Shown: positions 1-9,857, numbered from the stretch's first letter. The stretch: DNA of 64,000 bases from Pseudomonas asuensis (GCF_014646755.1 NZ_BMNW01000010.1:1-64000), one strand, 5' to 3'. Notes: generated by a model from the sequence alone, not told the origin. Translations and numbers: made by a program.

Positions 1-555
1 AAGCCTTCGGCTGCTACCGCTGAGCTGATGCAGCATCGAGGCCGTGCGGTAGTCTTTGAAGACCTGGAGGACTATAAGGCGCGTATCGTTGATCCAGACC
101 TGGATATCGACGAGACCTGCGTAATGGTACTCAAGAACTGCGGGCCGAAGGGTTATCCGGGCATGGCTGAAGTAGGCAACATGGGCCTGCCGCCCAAGCT
201 GCTGGCCAAGGGTATCACTGACATGGTGCGCATCTCCGATGCCCGCATGAGCGGTACGGCCTACGGCACGGTAGTGCTGCATGTGGCACCGGAAGCCTCA
301 GCAGGTGGTCCGCTGGCTGTAGTGCGCAATGGCGACATGATCGAGCTGGACTGTGAGAATGGCCGCTTGCATCTGGAAGTCTCGGACGAAGAGCTGCAAG
401 CTCGTCTGGCGGATTGGCAGGACCCGAACGCCAAGATGATTGGTGGTGGCTATCGCAAGCTGTACGTGGATCATGTGCTACAGGCTGATGAAGGCTGCGA
501 TTTCGACTTTCTGGTCGGCTGTCGTGGGTCTGAAGTGCCAAGACACTCGCATTGA
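1..555 (+). CDS. IlvD/Edd family sugar-acid dehydratase, C-terminal part (5' end outside window)
   Basis: Only the last 184 codons are visible and the reading frame is open to base 1, so the gene starts upstream. The stretch RISDARMSGTAYGTVVLHVA followed by PEASAGGPLA and the terminal VPRHSH are typical of the C-terminal domain of IlvD/Edd [Fe-S] dehydratases, particularly the pentonate/hexonate (L-arabinonate, galactonate) branch. The family removes water from a sugar acid to give a 2-keto-3-deoxy acid in the cytosol. The neighbouring semialdehyde dehydrogenase and AraD1-type protein fit the next steps of the oxidative pentose route. Dihydroxy-acid dehydratase (IlvD) proper is the alternative, but the context argues against it. 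The exact substrate cannot be read from this fragment. Confidence 0.85.
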   Translation, partial: KPSAATAELMQHRGRAVVFEDLEDYKARIVDPDLDIDETCVMVLKNCGPKGYPGMAEVGNMGLPPKLLAKGITDMVRISDARMSGTAYGTVVLHVAPEASAGGPLAVVRNGDMIELDCENGRLHLEVSDEELQARLADWQDPNAKMIGGGYRKLYVDHVLQADEGCDFDFLVGCRGSEVPRHSH

Positions 556-644
556 GTGAGCTCTCAGCGCCGCCTCTTTCAACACTGACAAGGGGCGAAT
601 GCTATGATGCGCGGCCTCAAAACAGGATCGCTACGTCGCGCCTC

Positions 645-1358
645 ATGGAATATCGCAAACCATCACTTCGCAAAAGCATGCATGCCCGGATCGTTCAGGA
701 GCTGGGCAGGCATATTGTTTCTGGCCACTTCCCTGCAGACACCAAGCTTCCGCCCGAAGCGTCACTTTGTGAAGAGTATTCGGTTAGCCGTCCGGTGTTA
801 CGCGAAGCCACACGAGTGCTGGTAGCCAAGGGACTCGTATATTCCAAGCCTAAAGTTGGCACAGTTGTCAGACCCCGGCGCGAGTGGCACATGCTTGACC
901 CTGATGTCCTGCATTGGCTAATGGAAACCACGCCGCAAAACGATTTTTTCAATATGCTTTCAAGTGTGCGCTGCATTATAGAACCTGCCGCTGCAGCACT
1001 TGCGGCGACTCATGCGACACCTGACGACGTAGCGGCTATTGAAAGTGCCTATCAGCGTATGGAAGCTGCCAATACGCCTGAAGAGTGGTTACAACCCGAT
1101 CTAGATTTCCATAGCCAGATCGCCGAAGCCACCCATAATGACCTTTTGGCCAATCTTTGCAATATGCTATCGCTGGCCTTGCGTGAATCACTCAAGCAGT
1201 CCAACAAGCGACCAAACCTCCATGAATTCGCCCTTCCCCGCCACAAGGCAATTCTGACGGCAATCCAACACGGCGATGCCCTGGGCGCCAAACATGCCAC
1301 CCTGGTACAACTGGAAGACGCACGCAAGGCTCTTACACTGGTACTAGAAGGCGAATAG
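645..1358 (+). CDS. FadR-type GntR transcriptional regulator
   Basis: A 237-residue protein with an N-terminal winged helix (residues about 15-75, including the LPPEASLCEEYSVSRPVLREA helix pair split over the recognition region) and a helical FCD effector domain with the acidic/His residues expected of a metal-dependent ligand pocket (for example LDFHSQIAEATHN and LPRHKAILTAI). The frame could open at a TTG that overlaps the stop of the dehydratase, but the ATG at 645 starts just before the conserved region and gives the usual length. FadR-type GntR proteins of such clusters bind sugar acids or keto acids and repress the catabolic genes. It lies 89 bases behind the dehydratase on the same strand, so it is probably co-transcribed and controls this cluster. 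Confidence 0.85.
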   Translation: MEYRKPSLRKSMHARIVQELGRHIVSGHFPADTKLPPEASLCEEYSVSRPVLREATRVLVAKGLVYSKPKVGTVVRPRREWHMLDPDVLHWLMETTPQNDFFNMLSSVRCIIEPAAAALAATHATPDDVAAIESAYQRMEAANTPEEWLQPDLDFHSQIAEATHNDLLANLCNMLSLALRESLKQSNKRPNLHEFALPRHKAILTAIQHGDALGAKHATLVQLEDARKALTLVLEGE

Positions 1359-1362
1359 CCAT

Positions 1363-1391
1363 AAAAAAGCCCCGGCATGCCGGGGCTTTTT
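1363..1391. terminator. Bidirectional intrinsic terminator
   Basis: A 7-bp GC stem (GCCCCGG / CCGGGGC) with a 4-base loop is flanked by A6 on the left and T5 on the right. It sits between two convergent genes and should end both the GntR message (+) and the semialdehyde dehydrogenase message (-). Confidence 0.9.
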
Positions 1392-1405
1392 CATTCACGA
1401 AGCGA

Positions 1406-2992
1406 TCAGCTCAGCGCATCACGTGTCGTAACGCCGTTAACCAGACGGGCAATGCCCAGCGGGTTAGCGTTCTTGAGTGGCTCAGGCAGCAGTGCATCCG
1501 GGTAGTTCTGGTAGCAGACCGGGCGCAGGAAGCGATCGATTGCCAATGTCCCTACAGAAGTACCACGTGCATCAGATGTTGCTGGGTAAGGACCACCATG
1601 TACCATGGAGTCACAGACTTCTACGCCGGTTGGATAACCGTTGATCAATAGGCGACCTGCTTTCTGCTCAAGCACCGCAGTCAGCTCAGTACCGTAGGTT
1701 TCAAGATCACCCGCGTCAGCAATCAGCGTTGCGGTCAGCTGGCCGTGCAACGCATGCAATGCGCGGATCAGCTCAGCCTTGTCGGCAACTTCTACCACGA
1801 TAGTCGTTGGACCAAAGACCTCTTCCTGGAGTAATTCATCGCCCTCCCACAACATGCTGACATCAGCCTTAAACAACTGCGGCTGAGCCTGGTTGTTGCT
1901 TTGCTGGGTTGCACCGGCAAGATGAGTAATACCTGAATGAGCGTTTAAGCGCTCAAGGCCTTTCATGTAGCTCTTCAACGTACCGGCATTCAGCATGGTT
2001 TGTGCTGGCTGATCATTCATGCTTGCCGAAAAACGCTCTAGGAATGCAGAGAGTTCAGGCGAACGCATACCAATGATGAGGCCTGGATTGGTACAGAACT
2101 GACCACAGCCCAACACTACAGAGGCAGCCAAGTCGTTAGCGACACTGTCACCACGCTGCTTGAGCGCCTCAGGCAGCAGCACTACCGGATTGATGCTGGA
2201 CATCTCGGCAAAAACCGGGATGGGTTGAGGACGTGCAGCCGCCATGTCACACAACGCACGACCGCCACGCAGTGAGCCCGTGAACCCTACGGCCTGAATG
2301 GCAGGATGCTTGACCAACTGCTCGCCAACGCCAGCCCCATAAATCATGTTGAACACACCTGCAGGCATACCGGTACGCTCAGCCGCACGGATAACTGCTT
2401 CACCCGTGTATTCAGCAGTACCCATGTGGCCACTGTGCGCCTTGAATACAACCGGGCAGCCTGCAGCCAGTGCCGAGGCCGTATCACCACCTGCGGTCGA
2501 GAATGCCAGGGGGAAGTTACTAGCGCCAAAAACGGCGACAGGGCCTAGACCCATGCGGCATTGACGCAGGTCTGGACGCGCCATAGGCTTGCGATCCGGC
2601 AAAGCACGGTCGATGCGCGCACCATAAAAATCACCGCGACGCAGCACTTGTGCAAACAGACGCATCTGTCCACTGGTACGCCCACGCTCGCCCTGGATAC
2701 GACCAGCAGGCAAGGCGGTTTCGCGGCAAACCAGTTGTACGAAATCGTCACCCAATGCATCTAGCTCATCAGCAATGGCTTCTAAAAAGCTGGCACGCTT
2801 TTCAGCACTCAGGCTGCGGTAGATGGGATAAGCCTCTTGCGCAGCACGTGCAGCAGCATCGACTTCCTCAGGCGTAGCCTGATAGAACTTATACGATAAC
2901 TGTTCTCCAGAGGTTGCATCTACGCTATAGACGATAGTTTCGCCCTTAGCACTGCGCGCTCCGCCAATATAGTTATGCCCTGTGATCTGCAT
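1406..2992 (-). CDS. 2,5-dioxovalerate (2-ketoglutarate semialdehyde) dehydrogenase
   Basis: A 528-residue NAD(P)-dependent aldehyde dehydrogenase of the long KGSADH type. Visible motifs are the nucleotide-binding region FGASNFPLAF, the general-base segment VFAEMSSINPV, and the catalytic cysteine in GCGQFCTNPG (Cys300). The family oxidises 2-ketoglutarate semialdehyde to 2-ketoglutarate, the last step of non-phosphorylating pentose and hexarate catabolism. The frame extends 25 codons further upstream, but the start at 2992 is chosen because it has an AAGGAG eight bases in front and matches the family N-terminus (MQITGHNYIGG). The upstream AraD1-type gene on the same strand would supply the semialdehyde. 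The cofactor preference is not readable from the sequence. Confidence 0.9.
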   Translation of the reverse strand: MQITGHNYIGGARSAKGETIVYSVDATSGEQLSYKFYQATPEEVDAAARAAQEAYPIYRSLSAEKRASFLEAIADELDALGDDFVQLVCRETALPAGRIQGERGRTSGQMRLFAQVLRRGDFYGARIDRALPDRKPMARPDLRQCRMGLGPVAVFGASNFPLAFSTAGGDTASALAAGCPVVFKAHSGHMGTAEYTGEAVIRAAERTGMPAGVFNMIYGAGVGEQLVKHPAIQAVGFTGSLRGGRALCDMAAARPQPIPVFAEMSSINPVVLLPEALKQRGDSVANDLAASVVLGCGQFCTNPGLIIGMRSPELSAFLERFSASMNDQPAQTMLNAGTLKSYMKGLERLNAHSGITHLAGATQQSNNQAQPQLFKADVSMLWEGDELLQEEVFGPTTIVVEVADKAELIRALHALHGQLTATLIADAGDLETYGTELTAVLEQKAGRLLINGYPTGVEVCDSMVHGGPYPATSDARGTSVGTLAIDRFLRPVCYQNYPDALLPEPLKNANPLGIARLVNGVTTRDALS

Positions 2993-3103
2993 GCTTAACT
3001 CCTTGACCTTAAAGGGTTTCAGGACGCTGCGCGAGCCAGTGCTCACGCAGATAAAATAAGAAGACATCGGTGTCAGCCACTAAAGGTACATCCTGTCGGA
3101 CCT

Positions 3104-3139
3104 TAAGTCATCATACAACTTAGTAATTTAGTGATTTAA
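3104..3139. promoter_or_regulatory. Candidate operators upstream of the semialdehyde dehydrogenase
   Basis: Two elements lie side by side. TAAGT-N9-ACTTA (3104-3122) is an imperfect dyad. TTTAGTGATTTAA (3127-3139) has the T-N11-A form of LysR boxes and resembles motifs at 4282 and 6533. Binding by the local LysR or GntR protein is inference. Confidence 0.35.
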
Positions 3140-3201
3140 CCTGCCTCTTATCAGGGCAGATTTAGCTGACACTTCATTTTTAATGCGCTTAGCGTTCAGG
3201 T

Positions 3202-4197
3202 TTATAGCGCCTTGACACCACCAATCATGAAGGCCGGTTTATGAGGGGCGATCCCATTGACTAAAGGCTTGCCAAATTCAGGCATACTGATCTCAAAGCG
3301 ATCCCCTGGCTGCGTCTTAATACCATCGGCGAAGGACAGTGTAGCCGTCCCGAAAAAATGCACATGCACGTCGCCCGGACGCAAGAACTGGTTGTACTTG
3401 AAATGGTGGTATTCGAGATTCGCCAAGCTGTGACACATGTTTTCCTCGCCCGAAAGAAATTCTTTTTCCCAAAGCACTTCGCCGCCACGGTGAATCCGGC
3501 TTACGCCTGCAAGGTGACGAGGCAAGTCACCCACGAGCAGCTCTGGCCCGAATGCGCAGTAACGCAGCTTTGAGTGCGCCAGGTACAGGTAGTTTTTCCG
3601 CTCCATGACATGATCTGAAAACTCATTTCCCAGTGCAAAACCGACGCGATAGGGTTGTCCTTCATCACCCACTACATACAGACCGGTCAACTCGGGCTCC
3701 TCGCCAGCATCCTCAGCAAACTCAGGAAAAGAGAAATCCTCTCCTGGCCGGACTACGATGCTGCCGTCGCCCTTGTAGAACCATTCGGGCTGCGCACCTA
3801 CTTCACCCGCAGATGGCCGTCCACCCTCAAGCCCCCAATTGAACATGCGCATGCTGTCGGTCAGCTTGGCTTCATCCTGGTTGCTCTGCTGATGCATTTT
3901 GTCGCGCGTAGAAGCGCTACCCAAGTGCGTAAGGCCAGTGCCTGTTACCAAGCAATGGGCTGCATCCTCATGATCCAACGGCGGTAATACGCGGCGGCCC
4001 TCCAGTAAGCTGTCATAGCTGGGGCCTGGCTCGGTGCCTTGTATCTGGACCTCAGCCGCCAGATCACGGCTATTTCGGATAGTATTCAACGCTAGCTCAC
4101 GCATCGTCCGAACATTACGCACGATCTGGATATTTTCGCCATCAACCATACCTACATGACGCTGGCCTTCTGAAGTTTCGAACTGAATCAGTCTCAT
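3202..4197 (-). CDS. AraD1/GguC family protein (FAH fold), probable 2-keto-3-deoxy-pentonate dehydratase
   Basis: A 331-residue protein of the fumarylacetoacetate hydrolase fold. The N-terminus MRLIQFETSEGQRHVGMV, the central LVTGTGLTHLGSASTRDKMH and the C-terminal GDRFEISMPEFGKPL are characteristic of the GguC/AraD1 family found in arabinose and galactose clusters. FAH-fold members in these pathways convert a 2-keto-3-deoxy-pentonate to 2-ketoglutarate semialdehyde, which is the substrate of the neighbouring dehydrogenase; this assignment rests on context and family. The gene lies about 210 bases upstream of that dehydrogenase on the same strand, and is divergent from the LysR gene, sharing a 110-base promoter region with it. 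Confidence 0.8.
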   Translation of the reverse strand: MRLIQFETSEGQRHVGMVDGENIQIVRNVRTMRELALNTIRNSRDLAAEVQIQGTEPGPSYDSLLEGRRVLPPLDHEDAAHCLVTGTGLTHLGSASTRDKMHQQSNQDEAKLTDSMRMFNWGLEGGRPSAGEVGAQPEWFYKGDGSIVVRPGEDFSFPEFAEDAGEEPELTGLYVVGDEGQPYRVGFALGNEFSDHVMERKNYLYLAHSKLRYCAFGPELLVGDLPRHLAGVSRIHRGGEVLWEKEFLSGEENMCHSLANLEYHHFKYNQFLRPGDVHVHFFGTATLSFADGIKTQPGDRFEISMPEFGKPLVNGIAPHKPAFMIGGVKAL

Positions 4198-4281
4198 GGG
4201 ATTTGCTCTTATCGTTATGGGCCGAGTGGATGAAACATACTTTACGGCGTGAACAGAAAGCTGCCTAATGAGAGCTACTGA

Positions 4282-4303
4282 TTAAGTGATAACCTTTAGT
4301 TAT
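4282..4303. promoter_or_regulatory. LysR-type operator (perfect inverted repeat plus shared motif)
   Basis: ATAAC-CTTTA-GTTAT (4289-4303) is a perfect 5+5+5 inverted repeat containing a T-N11-A LysR box, five bases before the ATG of the LysR gene. It overlaps TTAAGTGAT (4282-4290), a motif also seen at 3127 and 6533. The position suits autorepression of the LysR gene and control of the divergent araD1-type gene. Confidence 0.55.
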
Positions 4304-4307
4304 TCCC

Positions 4308-5255
4308 ATGATCCCATCCCTGAATTCCATTTCTTCTCGACTGCGTGTACGTCAGCTAAAACTTCTCATTGCGCTTGAGGAGCATGGCTCGTTGCACAAA
4401 GCCGCTGAACAAGTTGCTATTACTCAGCCTGGCGCAACGAAAGCCCTTCATGAAATCGAGACAACACTGGGCGCCACTCTTTTCACGCGCACCAGTCAGG
4501 GACTTGTGCCTAATGACTTAGGACGCTGCGTGATTCGGTACGCCCGCCTGATTCAGTCGGATATCGCGCATCTTAGGGAGGAAATGATTGGCATCCTGCA
4601 GGGCCAGGGAGGCCGCCTCTCCATTGGTGTCATCATGGGTGCGGTTCCTCTACTCATGCAGTCACTCAATCGGCTTCGCCAGACGCAGCCGGAACTCTCG
4701 ATTCATATCGTGGAAGACACCAGTGCACGCCTGCTGGCGCTTCTCGACCAAGGCCGGGTGGATGTAGTGATCTGCCGAACCAGTGTTAGTACACGACCTG
4801 ATGCTTATGAAAAGCTAATCGAGCATCCGGAAAGTCTAGCGTTGGTCGCCCACCCTAATCACCCGCTAGCCAATACGACACACTCAAGCCTTGATAAGCT
4901 GACAGGTTATCGGTGGGTTGTTTACCCCTCCAACATGCCTATGCGCCTGGCGCTTGAACAGCAGTTTCGTCTTGCAGGCCTTGATTTCCCGCGCTACCCC
5001 ATCGAGACAGCCTCCACCTTTACGATGCTCAGTCTCCTGCAAGAAGATCCGTATCTTTTGGCCGTTATGCCTAGCGATGTGGCGCTTTTTAGTGAGCGGT
5101 TTGGCTTGCTCAAGCGATTCTCCATTGACCTGCAGATCAACAGCGAACCCTATAGCGTTGTGATTCGCCAAGGCGCAGATGTAACCGCGCCAGCAAAAAT
5201 GCTTATTGAGGAGTTAAGGCAGGATATGGGGCTGACTGGGCAGCCCCATAAATAG
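4308..5255 (+). CDS. LysR-family regulator of the sugar cluster (GbpR-like)
   Basis: A 315-residue LysR regulator. The N-terminal winged helix-turn-helix covers residues about 10-70 (RQLKLLIALEEHGSLHKAAE, then ITQPGATKALHEIE), followed by the linker helix and a two-subdomain periplasmic-binding-like effector domain. The sequence has the look of the GbpR/galactose-regulator subgroup, which responds to aldoses or sugar acids. It is divergent from the AraD1-type gene and almost abuts (3 bases) the convergent aldose epimerase. An inverted repeat directly before its start suggests autoregulation. The ligand is not determinable from the sequence. Confidence 0.85.
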   Translation: MIPSLNSISSRLRVRQLKLLIALEEHGSLHKAAEQVAITQPGATKALHEIETTLGATLFTRTSQGLVPNDLGRCVIRYARLIQSDIAHLREEMIGILQGQGGRLSIGVIMGAVPLLMQSLNRLRQTQPELSIHIVEDTSARLLALLDQGRVDVVICRTSVSTRPDAYEKLIEHPESLALVAHPNHPLANTTHSSLDKLTGYRWVVYPSNMPMRLALEQQFRLAGLDFPRYPIETASTFTMLSLLQEDPYLLAVMPSDVALFSERFGLLKRFSIDLQINSEPYSVVIRQGADVTAPAKMLIEELRQDMGLTGQPHK

Positions 5256-5258
5256 AGG

Positions 5259-6416
5259 TCACTGCTTGAGCGTTGAGAATTTATAAATCGTGGTTTGCTT
5301 GTACGTCTCGCCGGGGTTCAAGCGAGTGCTGGCAAAATTAGGCTGATTAGGCGCATCGGGAAAATGCTGGGCTTCCAGTGTAAAGGCTCCCCAGTGCGGA
5401 TAGACCTTACCCTGCTTGCCCTTGATGGTGCCATCCAAAAAGTTACTGGTATAGAACTGTACGCCCGGCTCAGTCGTGTACATCTCAAGACGCCGCCCAG
5501 ACGATGGATCGAATGCTGTCACAGCCACAGCATCGAGCTGACCTGGCTTATCGAACGCCCAATTAAAATCGAAGCCGCCCTGCTTAGGCTCAGCGTATTT
5601 CAATTGCTGGTCATCATCCCGGATATGTTTTCCGATAGCAGTCGGATGAACAAAATCCATAGGCGTACCTTTTACCTCTGCCAACTCCCCAGTTGGAATC
5701 AACGTCGAATCGATCGGGGTATATTTGGACGCATGAATAGTAACCTTCTGATCCAGAATGGTCCCGTTACCCGCACCCGCCAAGTTAAAATAGCTGTGGT
5801 TGGTCAAGTTGACCACGGTAGGCTTATCTGTCGTTGCGATGTATTCAACCTGTAGCTCGTTACGCTCGTTAAGCGTATAGCGTACAGTCGTGGTGAGGGT
5901 GCCTGGAAAGCCCATCTCCCCGTCAGATGAAACATAGTTCAGCGATACGCCTTTCCAGTCCTTTCCTTCGATAGGCTTGGCTTGCCATACCTTGGTATTG
6001 AACCCTTCTGGCCCACCGTGTAACGCGTTTGGATCATTATTGATCGGAACCTGGTATGTCGTTCCATCCAGCTCGAACTTGCCCTTGGCCAGGCGGTTAC
6101 CGAATCGTCCAATCAACGCACCAAAGTAAACGGTGCCGTTATCCAGATAGCCCTTTACATCATCAAAACCTAAAACGACATCATCCATATGCCCTTTTGC
6201 ATCGGGCACCTCAATAGACTGAACAATACCGCCATAGGTAATGATACCGACTCGCATACCATTACTGTTTTGTAGCGTATATCGCTCTATGGCACGGCCA
6301 TCAGGAAGCGTGCCAAACGGGGCACGATCGACATGCAGCGAACTGGCTTGCGAGAATCCGGACATAAGAGCGAAACCTATACCTAGCAAAACAGCAGACT
6401 TTCGGGACACTTTCAT
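5259..6416 (-). CDS. galM: Aldose 1-epimerase with signal peptide (periplasmic mutarotase)
   Basis: A 385-residue GalM-fold protein that interconverts the alpha and beta anomers of aldoses. Conserved sites are NDPNALHGGPEGF (substrate His), LTNHSYFNLAG (catalytic His) and TTEPGVQFYTSNF (catalytic Glu). The N-terminus, MKVSRKSAVLLGIGFALMSG followed by FSQASS, is a Sec signal peptide, so it acts in the periplasm. The frame runs 26 codons further upstream; the start at 6416 is preferred because it begins the signal peptide and has a GAGG ten bases in front. A periplasmic epimerase would feed a membrane-bound or periplasmic aldose dehydrogenase, or a sugar-binding protein, outside this window. 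Confidence 0.9.
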   Translation of the reverse strand: MKVSRKSAVLLGIGFALMSGFSQASSLHVDRAPFGTLPDGRAIERYTLQNSNGMRVGIITYGGIVQSIEVPDAKGHMDDVVLGFDDVKGYLDNGTVYFGALIGRFGNRLAKGKFELDGTTYQVPINNDPNALHGGPEGFNTKVWQAKPIEGKDWKGVSLNYVSSDGEMGFPGTLTTTVRYTLNERNELQVEYIATTDKPTVVNLTNHSYFNLAGAGNGTILDQKVTIHASKYTPIDSTLIPTGELAEVKGTPMDFVHPTAIGKHIRDDDQQLKYAEPKQGGFDFNWAFDKPGQLDAVAVTAFDPSSGRRLEMYTTEPGVQFYTSNFLDGTIKGKQGKVYPHWGAFTLEAQHFPDAPNQPNFASTRLNPGETYKQTTIYKFSTLKQ

Positions 6417-6532
6417 CGTATGAACCTCGTATTGTTTTTCTTGTAAGGGACATCTGTAAGCCGCTGGAAAGCTTACCCCGTCACTCTGACACAAAATGAG
6501 GCGAAGTGACTCCCTTTCTTTTCATACGATGA

Positions 6533-7528
<996 letters not shown>

Positions 7529-7600
7529 CTATAGCTAACAGCATCGTTGTTATAACTTATAGTAACGTAAACTGAAAATATTTATAGCTTTCAGTAATTA

Positions 7601-8092
7601 TCAATGGCTTCGATGCTGCAGCATGGGTACAAGATAGACAGGCACATCCGCCATCTGCAAAACCTTACCTGCAGTACGACCCAACGGTATGTCCCAGGTA
7701 CTGCCATGGCTGTGGCTGCCTATAACAATCAAATCAACAGACAGATCATGGGATTGCTCCAAAATGACCTGAGCAGGGTCTCCCTGAACGACCCGGACCA
7801 GACGAATACGATCAAAATCTTGCGCAGCATCCCCCATCTCATCACGCAGACACTCGATTACTCGTTGTTCGATATTAGATAAAACAGTACTAAAGCCCTG
7901 TTTATTCAACTGTGCCAGCGTGACGGCATCCATATAGGTCTGCAAGATCGAGTCTGCGAACAACCCTAAAGGCTCGACAGCATGCACGACATACAACTTG
8001 GCATCATGTGCTCGCGCAAGCGATAGTGCGTGCTGCAATACAGAGGACGAGTAGATGCCTAGATCGGTTGCATAAAGGATCGACTGGACCAA
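7601..8092 (-). CDS. Universal stress protein (UspA family), TTG start
   Basis: A 163-residue single-domain UspA-family protein. It begins with the typical beta strand SILYATDLG, continues with AKLYVVHAVEPL, and carries the nucleotide-binding signature in VIGSHSHGSTWDIPLGRTA (a G-X2-G-X9-G-S/T type loop), suggesting the ATP-binding branch. The start is a TTG, supported by an AGGAGG four bases upstream (rare start codon, strong ribosome site) and by the fact that the conserved domain begins three residues later. No operon partner is evident. Its specific stress role cannot be deduced. Confidence 0.88.
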   Translation of the reverse strand: MVQSILYATDLGIYSSSVLQHALSLARAHDAKLYVVHAVEPLGLFADSILQTYMDAVTLAQLNKQGFSTVLSNIEQRVIECLRDEMGDAAQDFDRIRLVRVVQGDPAQVILEQSHDLSVDLIVIGSHSHGSTWDIPLGRTAGKVLQMADVPVYLVPMLQHRSH

Positions 8093-8250
8093 TTGGCCTC
8101 CTCAACTGCTGACGTGGATGGCCGTCAGACAACATGCCTAATGCTTATTCATCATAGGAAAGCGTAGCAGCGTATTGCCACTTCGCTGTTGAAAACACAC
8201 GTGAATATGCCAATTTGCGAACTCGGTTATTTAACGCCGCATTCCTTTAA

Positions 8251-8577
8251 TCAAGGCAACTCTTCAGCATCGTGGCTCAGGCATGCTTGAATACCCTGGT
8301 TTAACTCAGACTCAGCCATAGGTGCTTTCAGTGCACCGAAAAATAGCCCATCACGTACAACAAACAGGGCAGGCAAACGAAACACCTCATAACGCTGAAT
8401 CAATCCACCGTTTCGCTCTGCATCCACCCAGGCGATTCGATCACACGATAAATTCATGCCCGGCAAACGCGCACGTGCCCATCGACAACTGGAACACCCT
8501 TCGCTGGTAAAGATAAGCAACGTTACGCCTGAAAGCGCCAGTAATGCCTGATCCGCATCAAGATCGCTTAATTCCAC
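8251..8577 (-). CDS. Thioredoxin-like protein with CSSC active site
   Basis: A 108-residue cytosolic thioredoxin-fold protein. The redox site is EGCSSCRW (CxxC) rather than the WCGPC of housekeeping thioredoxins, and the cis-proline loop is visible as VFRLPALFVVRDG. It starts with GTG, supported by GAGG four bases upstream. Small Pseudomonas proteins of this kind are usually annotated as thioredoxin family proteins of unknown target. Divergent from the DAHP synthase gene, with about 180 bases between them. The redox partner is unknown. Confidence 0.8.
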   Translation of the reverse strand: MELSDLDADQALLALSGVTLLIFTSEGCSSCRWARARLPGMNLSCDRIAWVDAERNGGLIQRYEVFRLPALFVVRDGLFFGALKAPMAESELNQGIQACLSHDAEELP

Positions 8578-8760
8578 AATTCCTCGCTATTTATCAGTAA
8601 TCAGGATAGTCATGAATGCAACAGGCCGCTTCGTCTCTCGAAGTGGAAAAGGCCATTGTCGCCCCCTATGAAGACACGTTATGGTTAGCCTCTTGTCCAC
8701 CTTTTACCGCGTAACGCCAGCCGGTTATGCCAAGCAGGCACCGTGGCCTTCGAGAACACT

Positions 8761-9837
8761 ATGGCCGATTTACCTATAAATGACTTAAACGTCGTATCAA
8801 ACGACCCTCTGATAACGCCTGAACAGCTTAAGCTAGAAATCCCCTTGACTGACAGCGCCTCCAAGACGGTTGCACAAGGCCGTCAGGTTGTGCGAGACAT
8901 TCTAGATGGCAAGGATCATCGTATTTTTGTCGTGGTTGGCCCCTGCTCCATTCATGACATCAATGCAGCCCATGAGTATGCTGATCGCCTGAAGGTCCTC
9001 GCTGAAAAGGTTTCCGATACCCTTTTCCTGATCATGCGGGTGTACTTCGAGAAGCCGCGTACGACAGTAGGTTGGAAAGGTCTGATCAACGACCCCTACC
9101 TGGACGATTCTTTCAAGATTCAGGATGGCTTGCATATTGGTCGTCAGCTATTGCTGGAGCTGGCTGAAAAAGGCTTGCCTACAGCTACCGAAGCGCTGGA
9201 CCCGATCTCGCCGCAGTATCTCCAGGACCTGATCAGCTGGTCGGCCATTGGCGCTCGTACAACAGAGTCACAGACGCACCGTGAAATGGCTTCTGGCCTC
9301 TCCTCAGCCGTTGGCTTCAAGAACGGCACCGATGGTAGCCTGACTGTAGCCATTAATGCCCTGCAGTCGGTCTCCAATCCTCATCGTTTCCTCGGGATCA
9401 ACCAGCAGGGTCAGGTCTCGATTGTTCAGACCAAGGGAAACCCCTATGGTCACGTGGTTTTGCGTGGTGGTAATGGCAAGCCGAACTATGACTCGGTTAG
9501 CGTTGCACTGTGTGAGCGCGAATTGAACAAGGCCAAGGTCAAGGCCAACGTCATGGTTGATTGCAGCCATGCAAACTCTAACAAGGACGCCTCACTGCAG
9601 CCTTTGGTCATGGACAATGTGGCCAATCAGATTATCGAAGGCAACCAGTCCATTATCGGTTTGATGGTGGAAAGCCATCTGGGTTATGGCAATCAGCCAA
9701 TCCCTAAAGACCTTAACGAGCTGAAATATGGCGTTTCGGTTACCGATGCATGCATCGATTGGGAAATGACCGAACAGAGCATCATGAGCATGCATAACAA
9801 GCTCAAGGATGTCCTACCCAAGCGTAAGCGCGATTAA
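8761..9837 (+). CDS. 3-deoxy-7-phosphoheptulonate (DAHP) synthase, type I
   Basis: A 358-residue class I DAHP synthase that condenses phosphoenolpyruvate and erythrose 4-phosphate in the first step of the shikimate pathway. Visible motifs are VVGPCSIHD (metal/PEP site), RVYFEKPRTTVGWKGLIND, GARTTESQTHREMASGLS and VDCSHANS. The frame could open at a GTG six codons upstream, but the ATG at 8761 gives the N-terminus MADLPINDLN seen in Pseudomonas orthologues. The N-terminal extension typical of feedback-regulated enzymes is present; which amino acid inhibits it is not clear. No shikimate neighbours lie in the window, and a strong terminator follows. Confidence 0.93.
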   Translation: MADLPINDLNVVSNDPLITPEQLKLEIPLTDSASKTVAQGRQVVRDILDGKDHRIFVVVGPCSIHDINAAHEYADRLKVLAEKVSDTLFLIMRVYFEKPRTTVGWKGLINDPYLDDSFKIQDGLHIGRQLLLELAEKGLPTATEALDPISPQYLQDLISWSAIGARTTESQTHREMASGLSSAVGFKNGTDGSLTVAINALQSVSNPHRFLGINQQGQVSIVQTKGNPYGHVVLRGGNGKPNYDSVSVALCERELNKAKVKANVMVDCSHANSNKDASLQPLVMDNVANQIIEGNQSIIGLMVESHLGYGNQPIPKDLNELKYGVSVTDACIDWEMTEQSIMSMHNKLKDVLPKRKRD

Positions 9838-9857
9838 GCGCCAGTCGTTTTCTGAAG

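Noticed and set aside
8612-8671. 19-codon frame with AGGA before its ATG, upstream of DAHP synthase, as a possible leader peptide
   Set aside because: It has no run of aromatic codons and no terminator/anti-terminator pair follows, so attenuation is not supported.
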